From Prionace glauca (Eukaryota; Chordata; Chondrichthyes; Carcharhiniformes; Carcharhinidae): DNA of 64,000 nt. A program made the translations under genes and the position numbers. The stretch lies in NCBI GenBank assembly GCA_037974335.1, contig CM075729.1, positions 110,962,437 through 111,026,436 on the forward strand. Direction: 5' to 3'. The notes under the pieces are model-generated. The model was not told the DNA's origin, made no database searches, and saw nothing but the letters and a program-made list of their open reading frames with translations. Below are positions 1-10,803 of this stretch, piece after piece; the first letter of the stretch is position 1; every line of letters begins with the position of its first letter.

Positions 1-1517
1 GATAATTCGATTCACTTCACGTGATATCAAGAAACGGTTGGAGGCACTGGATACTGCAAAGGCAATGGGCCCTGATAACATTCCATCAATACTACTGAAG
101 ACTTGTGCTCCAGATCTTGACTCTCCCCAAGCCAAGCTCTTCCAGTACAGTTACAACACTGGCATCTACCCAACAATGTGGAAAATTGCCCAGGTATGGC
201 CTGGACACAAAAAGCAGGACAATCCCAACCCAGCCAATTACTGCCCAGTCTACTATCGATCCCCAGTAAAGTGATGGAAGGGGTCATCGACAGTGTTATC
301 ATGCAGCATCCGCTCAGCAATGCCCAGTTTGGGTTTCACCAGGGTCATTCAGCTCCTGACCTCATTACAGCCTCGGTTCAAACATGGACAAAACAGCTGA
401 ATTCCAGAGGTGAGATGAGAGTGACAGCCCCTGAAATCAAGGCCACATTTGACCGAGTTTGGATCAAGGAGCCTAAGCAAAACTGGATTCAGGAGGAGCA
501 AACTCTCCTCTGGTTGGAGTCGGACCTGGTACATAGGAAGATGGTTGTGGAGGATCAGTCATCTCAGCTCCATGACATCTCTGCAGGAGTTCCTCAGGGT
601 AGTGTCTGAGGCCCAAAAATCTTCAGCTACTTCACCAATGACCTTCCCTCTATTATAAGGCCGGAAGTGGGGATGTTTGCTGATGATTGCAGAATGTTCA
701 GCACCATTCACAACTCCTCAGATACTGAAGCAGTCCATGGTCAAATGCAACAAGATCTGGTCAATATCCAGGCTTGGACTGACAAGTGGCAAATAACATT
801 CGTGCCACACAAATGCCAGGCAATGACTAATAACCAACATGAGACACTCTAATCACTGCCCCATAACATTCAATGATATCACCATCACTGAATTTCCCCT
901 CTGTCAACATCCTTGGGGTTACCATTGATCAGAAACTCAGCTGGACTCACCACAGAAACAGAGTGGCTGCAAGATCGGTCAGAGACTAGGAATCCTGTGG
1001 CAAGTAACTCACCTTCTGACTCCCCAGAGCCTATTCACCATCTACAAGGCACAAGTCAGGAGTGTGACAGAATACTCCCCACTTGCCTGGATGGGTGCAC
1101 CTCCAACACTCAAGAAGCTGGACACCATCCAGGATAAAGCCGCCCACATGATTGGCACCACATCTACAAACATTTAATCAGTCTACCACTGATTCTCCAT
1201 TGTAGCAGTGTGTACTATCTACAAGATGCACTGCAGCAATTCACTGAAGGTCCTTAGACATCACCTTCCAAACACACGACCACTTCCATCTAGAAGGACA
1301 AGGACAGCTGACAAATGGGAAAACCACCACCTGCAAGTTCCCCTCCAAGCCTTTCACCATCCTGACTTGGAAATATATCACCGTTCCTGCGTGGTCACTG
1401 GGTCAAAATCCTAGAATTCCCTCCCTTACAGCACTGTCACCACCACCTTCTCAAGGGCAGCTGGGGATAGGCAATAAATGCTGGTCAGCCAGCGACACCC
1501 ATGACCCACGAATAAAT
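1..1517 (+). mobile_element. Old non-LTR LINE, 3' part (jockey/CR1/I-like group)
   Basis: A decayed LINE reverse-transcriptase region. Translation shows AKAMGPDNIP (RT motif), then SAGVPQGSV near 580-605 and FADDC near 672-690, the catalytic pair region. The same family recurs at 38932-39545, 57440-58690 (reverse) and 62775-64000. The 3' end near 1517 reads like '...gcaataaatgctggtcagcc' followed by an A-rich tail. Several frame changes make it inactive. The 5' end lies outside the window. The family is LINE by motif; the exact clade is not certain. Confidence 0.8.
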
Positions 1518-2039
1518 AAAAAAACATTTTCCACTTTCTGTCACTCTCCGAATAACTCCCTTGAGTCACACTTTCCGCTTTCTGTCTCAAAGTCAGTGAG
1601 TGATCCATTCTCTCACTCATCCCCTAACTCCACTTGCTTTGACCTTGTCAATCAGTCCATCACAAACCCCCTTTTCTATTACATTTGAAAAATTAGATGA
1701 TATTATATCTATTACATTAGCATCGTCTATTCCCTCTGTTACAACCTCAAAAAATCCACTAAGTGGAGAAAACAACATTTTCCATTTCAAAATCCATGCT
1801 AAATGTTCATTGTTATAATATTTGATTCCAGATTTTCATGAATTGTCTCCAGTAGAATGAATTCCATTATTTTTCTGAATACTGATCTTAATCTGACTGA
1901 AGTAAACTTCCAGGATGCACTGGGTCCTGTCCTACTGTAATATTTGATTTATTATTGTCACATGGTGTCACATTATTTTCACACAGTGAAAAGTATTGTT
2001 TCTTGGATAAACTGGGGCCTGTTTATCCTCTAATATTCC
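1518..2039. other. Duplicated intron spacer, no gene seen
   Basis: No coding signal. This stretch is clearly similar to 39546-39940 (both contain 'ttagatgatattatatctatta'-like sequence and a 'cttccaggatgcactgggtcctgtcc' region). It therefore belongs to the segmentally duplicated TM-alpha3 intron of the MHC class I units. Confidence 0.6.
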
Positions 2040-2344
2040 AGGTACACAGTGCCCTAGCTCCTGTAATATCCTATGATACACTGGGTCATTACAGACAGTA
2101 ATATCCCAGGATACACCAGGCCCTGTCTATCCTCTCATATCTCAGACACACTGGGCCCGACCTACTGTAATATCCCAGGATACACTAGGCCCTGTCTACC
2201 ATCCAATATCCCAGACACACTGGACTCTACCTACTGTAATGTCCGAGGATACACCAGGCTCTGTCGACCCTCTAATGTCCCAGGACACACCCTGCCTTAG
2301 CTCCTGTAATATCCCAGGACACACCACGCCCTGTCTACCCTCCA
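2040..2344. repeat. 33-36 bp minisatellite ('aatatcccaggatacac')
   Basis: Diverged tandem units of about 33-36 bp with the core 'taatatcccaggatacacc' and 'ggccctgtctaccctc'. The array is split by the CR1 inserted at 2345 and resumes at 8510. It is split again by a PLE at 9004 and ends near 10330. The same array lies in gene B intron 4 at 39940-40219. It marks intron 4 of the class I gene in both units. Confidence 0.85.
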
Positions 2345-2669
2345 ACTCCTTGGTGAGTGTTGGATTTACTTTAAACTCTTTTTGACTGCATTTCCAGTTC
2401 GCGGGGTTTCTGTGAGTGCTTTCTACTTCCGTACCAGAAGTTAGGCGAGGGGCTAGTCGGCAAGGGGGAGCGGGGGGTATAAAAAGAAGGCAGTGATAGA
2501 CAGCGGGCAGCGTCGGGAGTGGGCAGCGGAGTGACTGGGAGCTGAGTGAGAGGTATAAGGGCTTTGGCTCGCTGGGCTTAGGCGAGAGCAGGCTTAGATA
2601 AGGCGAGTTGCAGTTTCTATTTTTCCCGTGTTGCATTTCGGCACATACAAACCCAAGTGAGGTTGGGCC

Positions 2670-3230
2670 ATGGCAGGGGCTATGGGGAGGAGCGTTAGCT
2701 GTGTTAGGTGCCACATGTGGGAGTTCTTGGAGGCATCACGTCTCCCGAAGGCCCACATCTGCGTCAAGTGTTTAGAGCTGCAGCGTTTGATGGCTCGGGT
2801 CAGGCAACTAGAGGTGCGTTTAGAGGATGCATTTCTGGTCAGGGAGAATGAGGAGTTAATGGCTAAGAACCATGAACAAGTGGAGGTCCCAGGGGCTGAG
2901 GAACAGGATGGGTGGACAACTGTTAAGAGGAAGAAGAAGAATAGTCCTGGTCCAAAGACCACCCCAGTGGCCCCACAAAAGGTATTGACACGGGTACAAA
3001 AGGAAAGACAGGAGGGCCAGAATGACTCAGAGGGAAGGAAGGGGGCTGGCAATGTGATAGTGGTGGGGGATGGGAGGGTCAAAAGAATTGACAGGAGGAT
3101 CTGTGGGCAAAAGCGTGACTCCAGGGTGGTGGTCTGCCTCCCTGGAGCAGGGGTACAGGACATATCGGAGAGGATAGAGGGAATTTTGAAAGGGGAGGGG
3201 AAGGGCAGAAGTAATAATACACGTAGGTGA
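2670..3230 (+). pseudogene. CR1 LINE ORF1 protein (nucleic-acid-binding), decayed
   Basis: A 186-residue open frame starting MAGAMGRSVSCVRCHMW. It shows two CxxC pairs (CVRC, CVKC; residues about 10-33), as in the zinc-binding N-terminus of CR1 ORF1 proteins. A leucine-rich coiled-coil segment follows (LQRLMARVRQLEVRLEDAF, about 36-55), then a basic KRKKKN stretch. In CR1 elements this protein is thought to bind the RNA and help form the RNP. The frame shifts near 3230; the continuation (ending GRLAGVFRQGLN) is in another frame to 3552. It starts about 325 bp after the 5' end of the element. Confidence 0.75.
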
Positions 3231-3672
3231 GAGGGACGTAGGAAGGCAGAGTAGAGCAGATGTACGCAGGCAATTTAGGGAGTTGGGGTCCAAACTGAAG
3301 AGCAGGACCTCCAGGGTGGCATTCTCTGGACTGCTGCCTAGTACAAGCAGGGCGAGGAATAATGAGATCATGCAGCTGAATGCATGGCTGAGGGATTGGT
3401 GCAAGGTAGAGAGCTTTACTTTTGTAGAACACTGGGAAGTATTTATGAGAGAAGGGCAACTGTACAGGGGGGATGGGGAAAATCTGAATGGGAGAGGAAT
3501 AAATGTCTTAGCAGGGAGGTTAGCTGGAGTGTTTAGGCAGGGTTTAAACTAATGGGGGGCGGGTGGGAATGAGACTAATAGCTCATTAGACACTGGGGTC
3601 AGGAGTGAGTTGGGTGATAGGGTAGGTTTGGGTGAAAGGAAAATTATCAGGGGGAAGGAGGTTCTGAGTGGC

Positions 3673-4320
3673 CTGGCAGGTTGGACTGCGTCTGTTTCAA
3701 TGCGAGGAGTGTGACGGGTAAAACAGATGAGCTTCGGGCCTTGATGTTTGTGAGGAAGTTAGATGCGGTGGCAGTAACGGAGACGTGGTTAAAGGAAGGG
3801 CAGGACTGGCAGCTGAATGTTCCTGGGTATAAGTGTTTTAGGGGTGACAGAGGAGGGTCGAAGAGAGGTGGTGGGGTGGCGTTGTTAGTAAAGGAGCACA
3901 TCACAGCAGTGCAGAGGGAGGATAATATGGAGGAGTTAGGGACTGAGTCGCTGTGGGTGGAGTTGAGGAATAAAAAGGGAGAGATTACGATGCTAGGGGT
4001 ATACCATAGGCCACCCAACAGCCCGAGGAAGGTATTTACAGAGGGATTTTAGATAGGTGCAGAAAGAATAAGGTGGGGTTGTAGTGGGTGACTTTAATCT
4101 TCCTGGAGTGGATTGGAAGGTGCCTAGAGCTGGGGGTACGGAGGGAGAGGAGTTTGTAAAATGTGTGATGGAAGGGTCCCTAGAGCAGTATGTAACTAGC
4201 CCAACTAGGGAGGGGGCTATACTGGATTTAGTGTTGGGTAATGAGCCGGGGCAGATGGTTGAGGTTGAGGTAGGCGAACATGTGGCTAACAGTGACCACA
4301 AGTCTGTCTACTTTAGGATA
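3673..4320 (+). pseudogene. CR1 ORF2 apurinic-type endonuclease domain, decayed
   Basis: The translation contains FNARSVTGK, AVTETWL, GYHRPP-like (YHRPPNS) and, after a frame change near 4055, GDFNLPG and SDHKSV. These are the ordered motifs of the exonuclease-endonuclease-phosphatase fold in LINE ORF2: the catalytic ETW glutamate, GDFN Asp/Asn and SDH histidine. The domain nicks target DNA for target-primed reverse transcription. Most catalytic residues are preserved although the frame is broken. The PLE at 4321 interrupts it right after the SDH motif. Confidence 0.8.
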
Positions 4321-4694
4321 GTAGTCATGATGTGGGTTCCGCACACATGAGGACGGTCTCAACAGGGATCTTGGGTTCATGTCGCACTATCTGTAACCCC
4401 CGTGACTTGCCTGGGTTTGCAAAACCTCACTTACTGTACTGTCTGGAGACAATACACATCTCTTTAAACTGTGATCAGTGCTCCTTCCACTCACATTATC
4501 AGCCACTTTAAGAATTGAACAGCAGGTTAGGTGTAAGGATTCGCATTCTAATCAGCAACTGTCTGTGCTTTGTTTGCTCTGTCTGTCTGAGGCCAGAACT
4601 CTCCATTCACTTGACAAAGAGGGTAACCTCGAAAGCTTGTGAGAATATTATCAAATAAATCGGTTGGACTAAAACCTGGTGTTGTCAGACTTTT
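4321..4694 (+). mobile_element. Short Penelope-like element (PLE) insertion inside the CR1
   Basis: The fragment begins with a 16-bp inverted piece of the element terminus (4321-4336, 'gtagtcatgatgtggg'). It then reads in the plus sense from the last codons of the GIY-YIG domain to the 3' end ('ctggtgttgtcagacttttta'). The flanking sequence 'tactttaggata' is repeated at 4309-4320 and 4695-4706, a 12-bp target-site duplication. Insertion therefore postdates the CR1. No coding capacity is left. Confidence 0.85.
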
Positions 4695-4706
4695 TACTTT
4701 AGGATA

Positions 4707-5860
4707 AAAATGGAAAGGGTTGAGTGCTGTCCGAAGGGGAGGGTGCTGAACTGGGGGAAGGTGAGCTATAGCCGGATTAGGAGGGAGCTGAAGGACACTG
4801 ATTGGGAGGGGTTGTTAGTGGGCAAGTCCACGGTTGGTAAGCGGGAGGCTTTCAAGGGCAAACTGATAATGTTGCAGGAAAGGCATGTGCCGGCAAAGAG
4901 AAAGGATGGGAAAGGCAGGATTAGAGAGCCGTGGATTACAGGGGATATCGAAGACTTGGTCAGGAAGAAGAGGGAGGCATATGTTAGGTCGAAACAACTG
5001 GAAACGGAGAGTGCACTGGAGGAATATAGAGAGAGTAGGAGGGAGCTTAAAAGGGGAGTTAGAAGGGCGAAAAGAGGGCATGAAATGGCTTTGGCTGATT
5101 GGATTAAGGAAAAACCAAAGGCATTTTACTCTTATATTAGGAGCAAGAGAGTGGTGAGAGGGAAAATTGGTCTTCTTAGGGACAAAGGAGGGGAACTATG
5201 CATCGAGTCTGAGGGAATGGGGGAGATCCTGAATGAATACTTTGCATCGGTATTCACGAAGGAGAGGGATTTGGTGTCGTGTAATGTCTTGGAAGGAGCT
5301 GTAGATCATTGGAAGGAAATATCCATTATGAGGGAGGAAGTGCTAGGGTTTTTAGGTAGCATAAAAACGGAAAAAGCTCCGGGGCCTGATGGTATTTATC
5401 CCAGGCTGCTTAGGGAGGTGAAAGATGAAATTGCTGGGCCTCTGACGCAAACCTTTGTCTCTTCTTTGGACACAGGTGAGGTCCCAGAGGACTGGAGGGT
5501 AGCTAATGTGGTACCATTGTTTAAAAAGGGCAGTAGGGATAACCCTGGTAATTATAGACCAGTGAGTTTGACATCGGTGGTAGGAAAATTATTGGAAAAC
5601 ATTCTTAGGGATAGGATGTATGAGCATTTGGGGCGTTGCGATCTGATTAGGGATACGCAACATGGCTTTGTTCAGGGGAGGTCTTGCCTTACGAATCTGG
5701 TGGAATTTTTTGAGGAGGTGACAAAAACGGTTGACGATGGGCGAGCCGTTGATGTCATCTATATAGATTTCAGTCAGGTGTTTGACAAAGTCCCTCACGG
5801 TAGTCTGGTAGAAAAGGTTAAGTCACATGGGATACAAGGACAGGTAGCCAGGTGGATCGA
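4707..5860 (+). pseudogene. CR1 reverse transcriptase, N-terminal half
   Basis: Long open frame (4710-5876) with [35 protein letters not shown]-like (DTQHGFVQGRSC) and VIYIDFSQVFDKVPH. These are the ordered finger and palm motifs of CR1 RT. VIYIDF holds the first catalytic Asp. It ends where the inverted CR1 inserts; the catalytic FADD motif lies beyond the insertion at about 7145. Confidence 0.85.
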
Positions 5861-5864
5861 AAAC

Positions 5865-6979
5865 ATAAGAACATAACATAAGAACATAAGAAATAGGAGC
5901 AGGAGTAGGCCATCCAGCCCTTCGAGCCTGCCCCGCCATTCAATAAGATCATGGCTGATCTGTCGTGGCTCAGTTCCACATTCCCGCCCTCTCCCCATAA
6001 CCCTTAATCCCCTCTCTTATCAAAAACCCATCAACCCGTGTCTTAAAAATATTTAGCGAGGCAGCCTCCACCAACTCAACGGGCAGAGAATTCCAGAGAT
6101 TCACCCCCTTTGAGTGAAGAAATTCCTCCTCAACTCCGTTCTAAACCGCACCCCCCTTTATCTTGAGGTTGTGCCCCCTAGTCCTACTGTCCTTTCTGAG
6201 CGGGAAGAGCCTCTCCACCTCTATCCTATCCATCCCATTCATCATCTTATACGTCTCAATGAGATCTCCCCTCATTCTTCTAAACTCTAACGAGTACAAG
6301 CCCATTTTATTCAGCCTCTCCTCATAGGTCAACCCCCTCAACTCCGGTATCAGCCTAGTAAACCTCTTCTGCACTCTCTCCAATGCCAAAATATCCTTGC
6401 ATAAGTACGGTGACCAAAACTGCACACAGTACTCCAGCTGCAGCCTCACCAATGCTCTATACAGCTGCAGCAAGACCTCCCTACTCCTATATTCAATCCA
6501 CCTCGCTATGAAGGCCAGCATCCCATTCGCTTTCCTGACCACCTGCTGCACCTGCAAGCTGGATTTTTGCGACTCATGCACAAGGACCCCGAGGTCCCTC
6601 TGCACCGTCGCCTGCTGCAGTTTTTCTCCATGTAAGTAACAATCCTTCCTACCATTATTCCTACCAAAGTGGACCACCTCACACTTGCCAACACTAAATT
6701 CCATTTGCCATTTCCTGGCCCATTCACCCAGCCTATCTAGATCCTTCTGCAGACTCTCCATACCCTCTGCGCAATTTGCCGTTCCACCAATCTTGGTGTC
6801 ATCAGCAAATTTCGACACCCTGCACTCGGTTCCCTCCTCCAGATCATCTATATAAATGGTAAATAGCTGAGCCCCAGCACCGACCCCTGGGGCACTCCAC
6901 TAGTCACCATCCGCCAATCCGAATAGCACCCATTAACCCCCACTCTCTGTCTCCTATTTGACAACCAATCCTCTCTCCC
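5865..6979 (-). mobile_element. 5'-truncated CR1 inserted in reverse into the first CR1
   Basis: The plus strand shows the reversed CR1 3' end ('aacataagaacataagaaatagg') at the left. In reverse the frame 6818-6141 encodes [39 protein letters not shown] and [10 protein letters not shown], the RT palm/thumb of the '...cttatg' 3'-end CR1 subfamily also found at 28125-29880. 'aaac' is present at 5861-5864 and 6980-6983 and may be a short target duplication. The reverse frame is open for 225 residues, so the copy is fairly young. Confidence 0.87.
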
Positions 6980-6983
6980 AAAC

Positions 6984-7970
6984 TGGCTGGGCAATAGGAC
7001 ACAGAGAGTAGTTGTCGAGGGGTCCTTTTCTGGCTGGAGGCCAGTCACCAGTGGTGTGCCGCAGAGCTCAGTACTGGGACCTCTCCTCTTTGTAGTATAT
7101 ATAAACGACTTGGAAGAGGGCGTACGTGGTGCGATCAGCAAGTTTGCAGATGACACCAAGGTGGCAGGATTGGCAGATACCGAGGAGGACTGTCGGGTGA
7201 CACAGCAGGATATTGATAGGTTGGTATATTGGGCAGATAGATGGCAGATGGAATTTAATCCTGATAAATGCGAGGTGATGCATTTTGGAAGGAATAATGC
7301 AGGGAGGAGTTACACGATAAAAGGTAGACCGATTAAGAGTATAGAAATACAGAGGGACCTGGGAGTGCAGGTGCACAAGTCTCTGAAGGTGTCAACACAG
7401 GTAGAGAAGGTTGTGAAGAAAGCTTATGTAATGCTAGCCCTTATAGGAAGGGGTATAGAGTATAAGAGCTGTCGTCTAATGCTTCAGTTGTACAGAACGT
7501 TGGTTCAACCACATTTGGAGTATTGCATCCAGTTCTGGTGACCTTACTACCGGAAGGACGTGGAGACCCTGGAGAGGGTGCAGAGGAGGTTTACCAGGAT
7601 GTTGCCTGGTATGGAAGGACTGAGTTACGAGGAAAGATTGGAAAAACTGGGGCTCTTCGCCTAGGAAAGACAGAGATTAAGGGGGAGATCTGATAGAGGT
7701 GTATAAAATAATGAAGGGAATAGATAGAGTCAACAGTGGTAGGCTTTTCCCTAGATTGGGGACAACTATTTCGAAAGGTCAGAATCTAAAGGTGAGGGGG
7801 GTGAAGTATAATTTGGATATGAGAGGAAGGGTTTTCACGCAGAGGGTCGTGGGGGTATGGAACGTGCTACCAAGTGAGGTGGTGGAGGCAGGCACATTGG
7901 ACTTGTTTAAGGTTTACTTAGATAGACACACGAGCGAAACAGGGATGGAGGGTTATCGTAGACAATATTA
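6984..7970 (+). pseudogene. CR1 reverse transcriptase, C-terminal half
   Basis: Continues the CR1 after the inverted insertion. NWL-type sequence is followed by [27 protein letters not shown] (catalytic Asp pair, about 7140), WQMEFNPDKCEVMHFGR and LVQPHLEYCIQFW. A stop follows FW at 7540. The remainder (VYKIMKGIDRVNSGRLFP to SEVVEAGTLDLFK) is in another frame up to about 7970. Confidence 0.83.
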
Positions 7971-7985
7971 AAATGGGTCAGAGCC

Positions 7986-8236
7986 TCGGGTCGATATTGG
8001 AAATGTAATATTACATGTTAGTGTTTTGTCTCTTTTAATCCACAGGTGTCGGTCCACCTTGTTGTCAAACGAGGGGCATGCACACGGTGGGTCGTGCGTG
8101 GGCTGCTCTTGGAGGTTTCGAGAGTGGCCTAGTACTTTGTGTCGATGTGTGTGCTTAAAACTGGACCAGCAGACGGGTGCCGCAACAGCTCGGTGACTAT
8201 CACTGCTAGCTGTGCAGATACATGGATTTGGGCCTG
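7986..8236. other. Unassigned stretch between CR1 and SINE tail
   Basis: No ORF with recognisable content. It may be the CR1 3' UTR or unrelated sequence; I see nothing decisive. Confidence 0.4.
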
Positions 8237-8509
8237 TGTCTGTGGGAGTTTGTGCATTCTCCCTGTGGTTGTGTGAGTTTCCTCCGGGTGCTCCGGTTTC
8301 CTCCCACACCCCAAAGATGTGATCTTAGGCTGATTGGTGTACCAAATTGACCCTACACTATCCTCCCCTGAATCTGGCTACAATAGGGGTACCATTCGCA
8401 TACACACGGGGCAGGGTAGGTGTAGGAAAATGCTTTAAAATGGCGGCGTGGGCTCGTTGGGCCAAAGGGCCTGTTTCCCGTGCTGGGTTGTTCTTTGTTC
8501 TTTTTTTGT
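8237..8509 (+). mobile_element. tRNA-SINE body and CR1/HE1-like 3' tail, 5' truncated
   Basis: Contains the SINE body words 'tttcctccgggtgctccggtttcctcccaca' and 'ccaaagatgtg', then 'gggccaaagggcctgtttcc' and a terminal '(ttctttg)n'. The tRNA-like head is missing. The minisatellite resumes immediately after it, so it forms the right edge of the insertion complex that starts at 2345. A 66-bp copy of the same 3' end sits inside the LINE at 63651-63716. Confidence 0.7.
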
Positions 8510-9003
8510 TGTTAATATCCCAGGCACACTGGGCCCTACCTCCTGTAATATCCGATGATAACACTGGGTCATCACATACAGTAATATCCCAGGATACACC
8601 AGGCTCTGTCCACCCTCTGATATGTCAGGCACACGGTGCCCTACCTCCTGTAGTATTCGAGGATACGCCAGGCCCTGTAAGGCTGCAATATCTCAGGATA
8701 CAGTGGGATTTATTCTACTGTAATATCCCAGGATACACTGCATTCTGTATTACTGCAGTATCCTCGGATACACTGGGTCCTGTCAGGCTGCAATATCCAG
8801 GTACACTGGGCCTCACCATACTGGAATATCCCAGAAGACCCCAGGTGCAAACTTACTCTAATGTCCAATGGTACACCAGGCCCTGTGCTACTGTAATACC
8901 CCATGATACACTATATCATGTTGTACTGTAATATCCCAGGAAACACCAACATCAGTCATACTTTAATATCCCAGGATACACCAAGCTCTGTTATACTATA
9001 ATA
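8510..9003. repeat. 'aatatcccagg' minisatellite, second block
   Basis: Continuation of the 2040-2344 array after the CR1 complex, with the same core words 'taatatcccaggatacacc' and 'ggcacactgggccctacctcctg'. The units are diverged. Confidence 0.85.
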
Positions 9004-9783
9004 TGATGTGGAGATGCCGGTGTTGGACTGGGGTAACCCAGTAAAGTCATGGGGGTTACAAATACTGTGATATGAACCCAAGATCCCGGTTGAGTCCGTC
9101 TTCATGTGTGTGGAACTTGGCTATCAGTCTCTGCTCAGTGCCGAGTTGCAAGAGTACGTGCCGTGTACCTGGTGGATGGTATTCTCACGTGAGATAATGG
9201 CATCCGTGTCGATGATCCGGCATGTCTTGCAGAGGTTGCTGTAGCAGAGTTGTGTGGTGTCAACGGTTGAATGAATGCCACTCGACAATCACCAGGCAAG
9301 ACTGTTCCCTTCCTGTTGGCGAACACTTCAGCTGTCACAGGCATTCGGCCTTTGATCTTCGGGTAAACGTTCTCCAGGTTGGCCTTAATGACACACGACA
9401 GCGCAGAGTCACTGAGCACAGACTGATAGCCAAGTTCCACACACATAAGGACGGCCTCAACCGGGATCTTGGGTTCATGTCACACTATCTGTAACCCCCA
9501 TGACTTGTCTGGGATGCAACATCTCACTTACTGTCCTGTCTGGAGACAATACACATTTCTTTAACCTGTGCTTAATGCTCTCTCACTCACATTGTCTGTA
9601 CCTTGAAGAATTGATTAGCTGTAAAGACTCACATTCTAATCAGTATTCTGTAAACTGTGTGTGTGCCTTTATAGCTCTGTGACCAGAACTCTCCACTCAC
9701 CTGACAAAGGGGCAAACCTCGAAAGCTAGTGGGTTTACTATCAAATAAACTTGTTGGGTCTTTAACCTGGCGTTGTGAGACTT
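9004..9783. mobile_element. PLE, head-to-head inverted pair with internal deletions
   Basis: Left arm 9004-9269 is reversed: it opens with 'gatgtggagatgccggtgttgg', the reversed element terminus, and includes the reversed Zn-finger region ('ccggcatgtcttgcag') after an internal deletion. Right arm 9270-9783 is plus: the GIY-YIG end ([26 protein letters not shown]) followed by the 3' UTR ending in 'taacctggcgttgtgagacttc'. It interrupts the intron 4 minisatellite. Confidence 0.8.
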
Positions 9784-10330
9784 CTATACTGTAATATCCC
9801 AGGATACTCTTGGGCTCTGTTGAATTGTAATATCACAGGATACTCTGAGGCTCAGTCATACTGTAATATCCCAGGATACACAGGGCTTTGTTGTACTGTA
9901 ATATCCCAGGATACACAAACACCAGACTTTAATACCCCAGGACTCTCTGGGCTTGTCCTACTGTAATCCCAGGACACACTGCTACCCGTGCCACAATAAT
10001 ATCCCAAAATGCACTGAGTCTTGTTATACTCTAATATCCTGAGTAAACCAGGCCTTTGTGTACAGTCACATCCGAGGATACACTTGGCCTTGTCCCTGCT
10101 GGAATATCACAGGTTACACTGGGCCCTGACCAACTAAAGGATCTCATTACACACAGAACCCTGTCCCACTGTAATGCCCAATAACGCAACGGGTCTTGTA
10201 TCCCAGTTATTCCCCAAAATGCACCGGGCCCTGGCGTGCTGTAATATCCCATGGTACACCAGGCCTTATCCATCCTGTAATATCCCACAACACACCGGAT
10301 CCTGTTGCACTGTAATACAGCAGGATACAG
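9784..10330. repeat. 'aatatcccagg' minisatellite, third block
   Basis: Diverged 33-36 bp units continuing up to about 190 bp before the alpha3 exon. The last unit ('gcactgtaatacagcaggatacagtgggg') is closely matched at 46200-46230 next to gene B alpha3, which fixes the register of the duplication. Confidence 0.8.
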
Positions 10331-10539
10331 TGGGGTATGTTTCATATCAAATCCATGGACACACAATTATTTCACTCTAATAGTGACACCATGATATATA
10401 ACACATTGAATAATATTTATTTCCCTCTCTCTGTATCCCGGGTCTCAGGCTGTCCTGGGCTGACAGCTCAGCACTGACCCTCCCTCCTGTGATCCTGCTC
10501 TGAGGCTGGGTCCTCTCTAACAGTGAGAAACAGTCTTAC

Positions 10540-10803
10540 CGTAAATCACCACCAGTGTCTCCTTCATCCCGCTGTGTTCCACCCGACAGGAATACTCGGC
10601 CTGGTCCTCTGGATCAAACTCGATCCATTTCCGGATCTGGTAGGTGCTGTCGTGATTGGGTAAGATCCCAGTGGACAGAGTCTCACCAATCACCACTCCG
10701 TCTCTCCACAGATTCACCTCGATGGCCTGAGGGTAAAACCCGGTGACGGCACAGGACAGCCGGTTAGAATCACCCAGACGGGTAAAGGACACGACGGGGG
10801 CAA
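10540..10803 (-). CDS. Gene A exon 4, alpha3 Ig C1-set domain
   Basis: 264 nt in phase 1-1. Encodes [20 protein letters not shown], then FYPQ, W(R)[14 protein letters not shown] and [11 protein letters not shown]: the FYP turn, the disulfide cysteines and the YxCxVxH signature of the C1-set fold that contacts beta2-microglobulin and CD8. The acceptor is ctctctcag and the donor G/gtaagac. Confidence 0.95.

Larger units (their letters stand above)
2345..7985 (+). mobile_element. CR1-type LINE, nearly full length, with two nested insertions
   Basis: 5' UTR with a G-rich leader and 'tataaaaag' (2345-2669), ORF1, endonuclease, reverse transcriptase and a C-terminal tail in order. It landed in the intron 4 minisatellite. 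A PLE fragment (4321-4694) interrupts it after the endonuclease, and an inverted CR1 (5865-6979) interrupts the RT. The RT resumes at about 6984 with GVPQSSVLGPLL and continues to about 7970. Frame changes occur inside ORF1, in the endonuclease and at the end of the RT (stop after FW near 7540), so it is dead. It is a different subfamily from the CR1 copies at 16372, 28125 and 59713. Confidence 0.88.

Noticed and set aside
7986-10500. Hidden TM exon for gene A
   Set aside because: No sequence like EPKSx[10 protein letters not shown] was seen on the minus strand here. By the gene B layout the exon should lie left of position 1.
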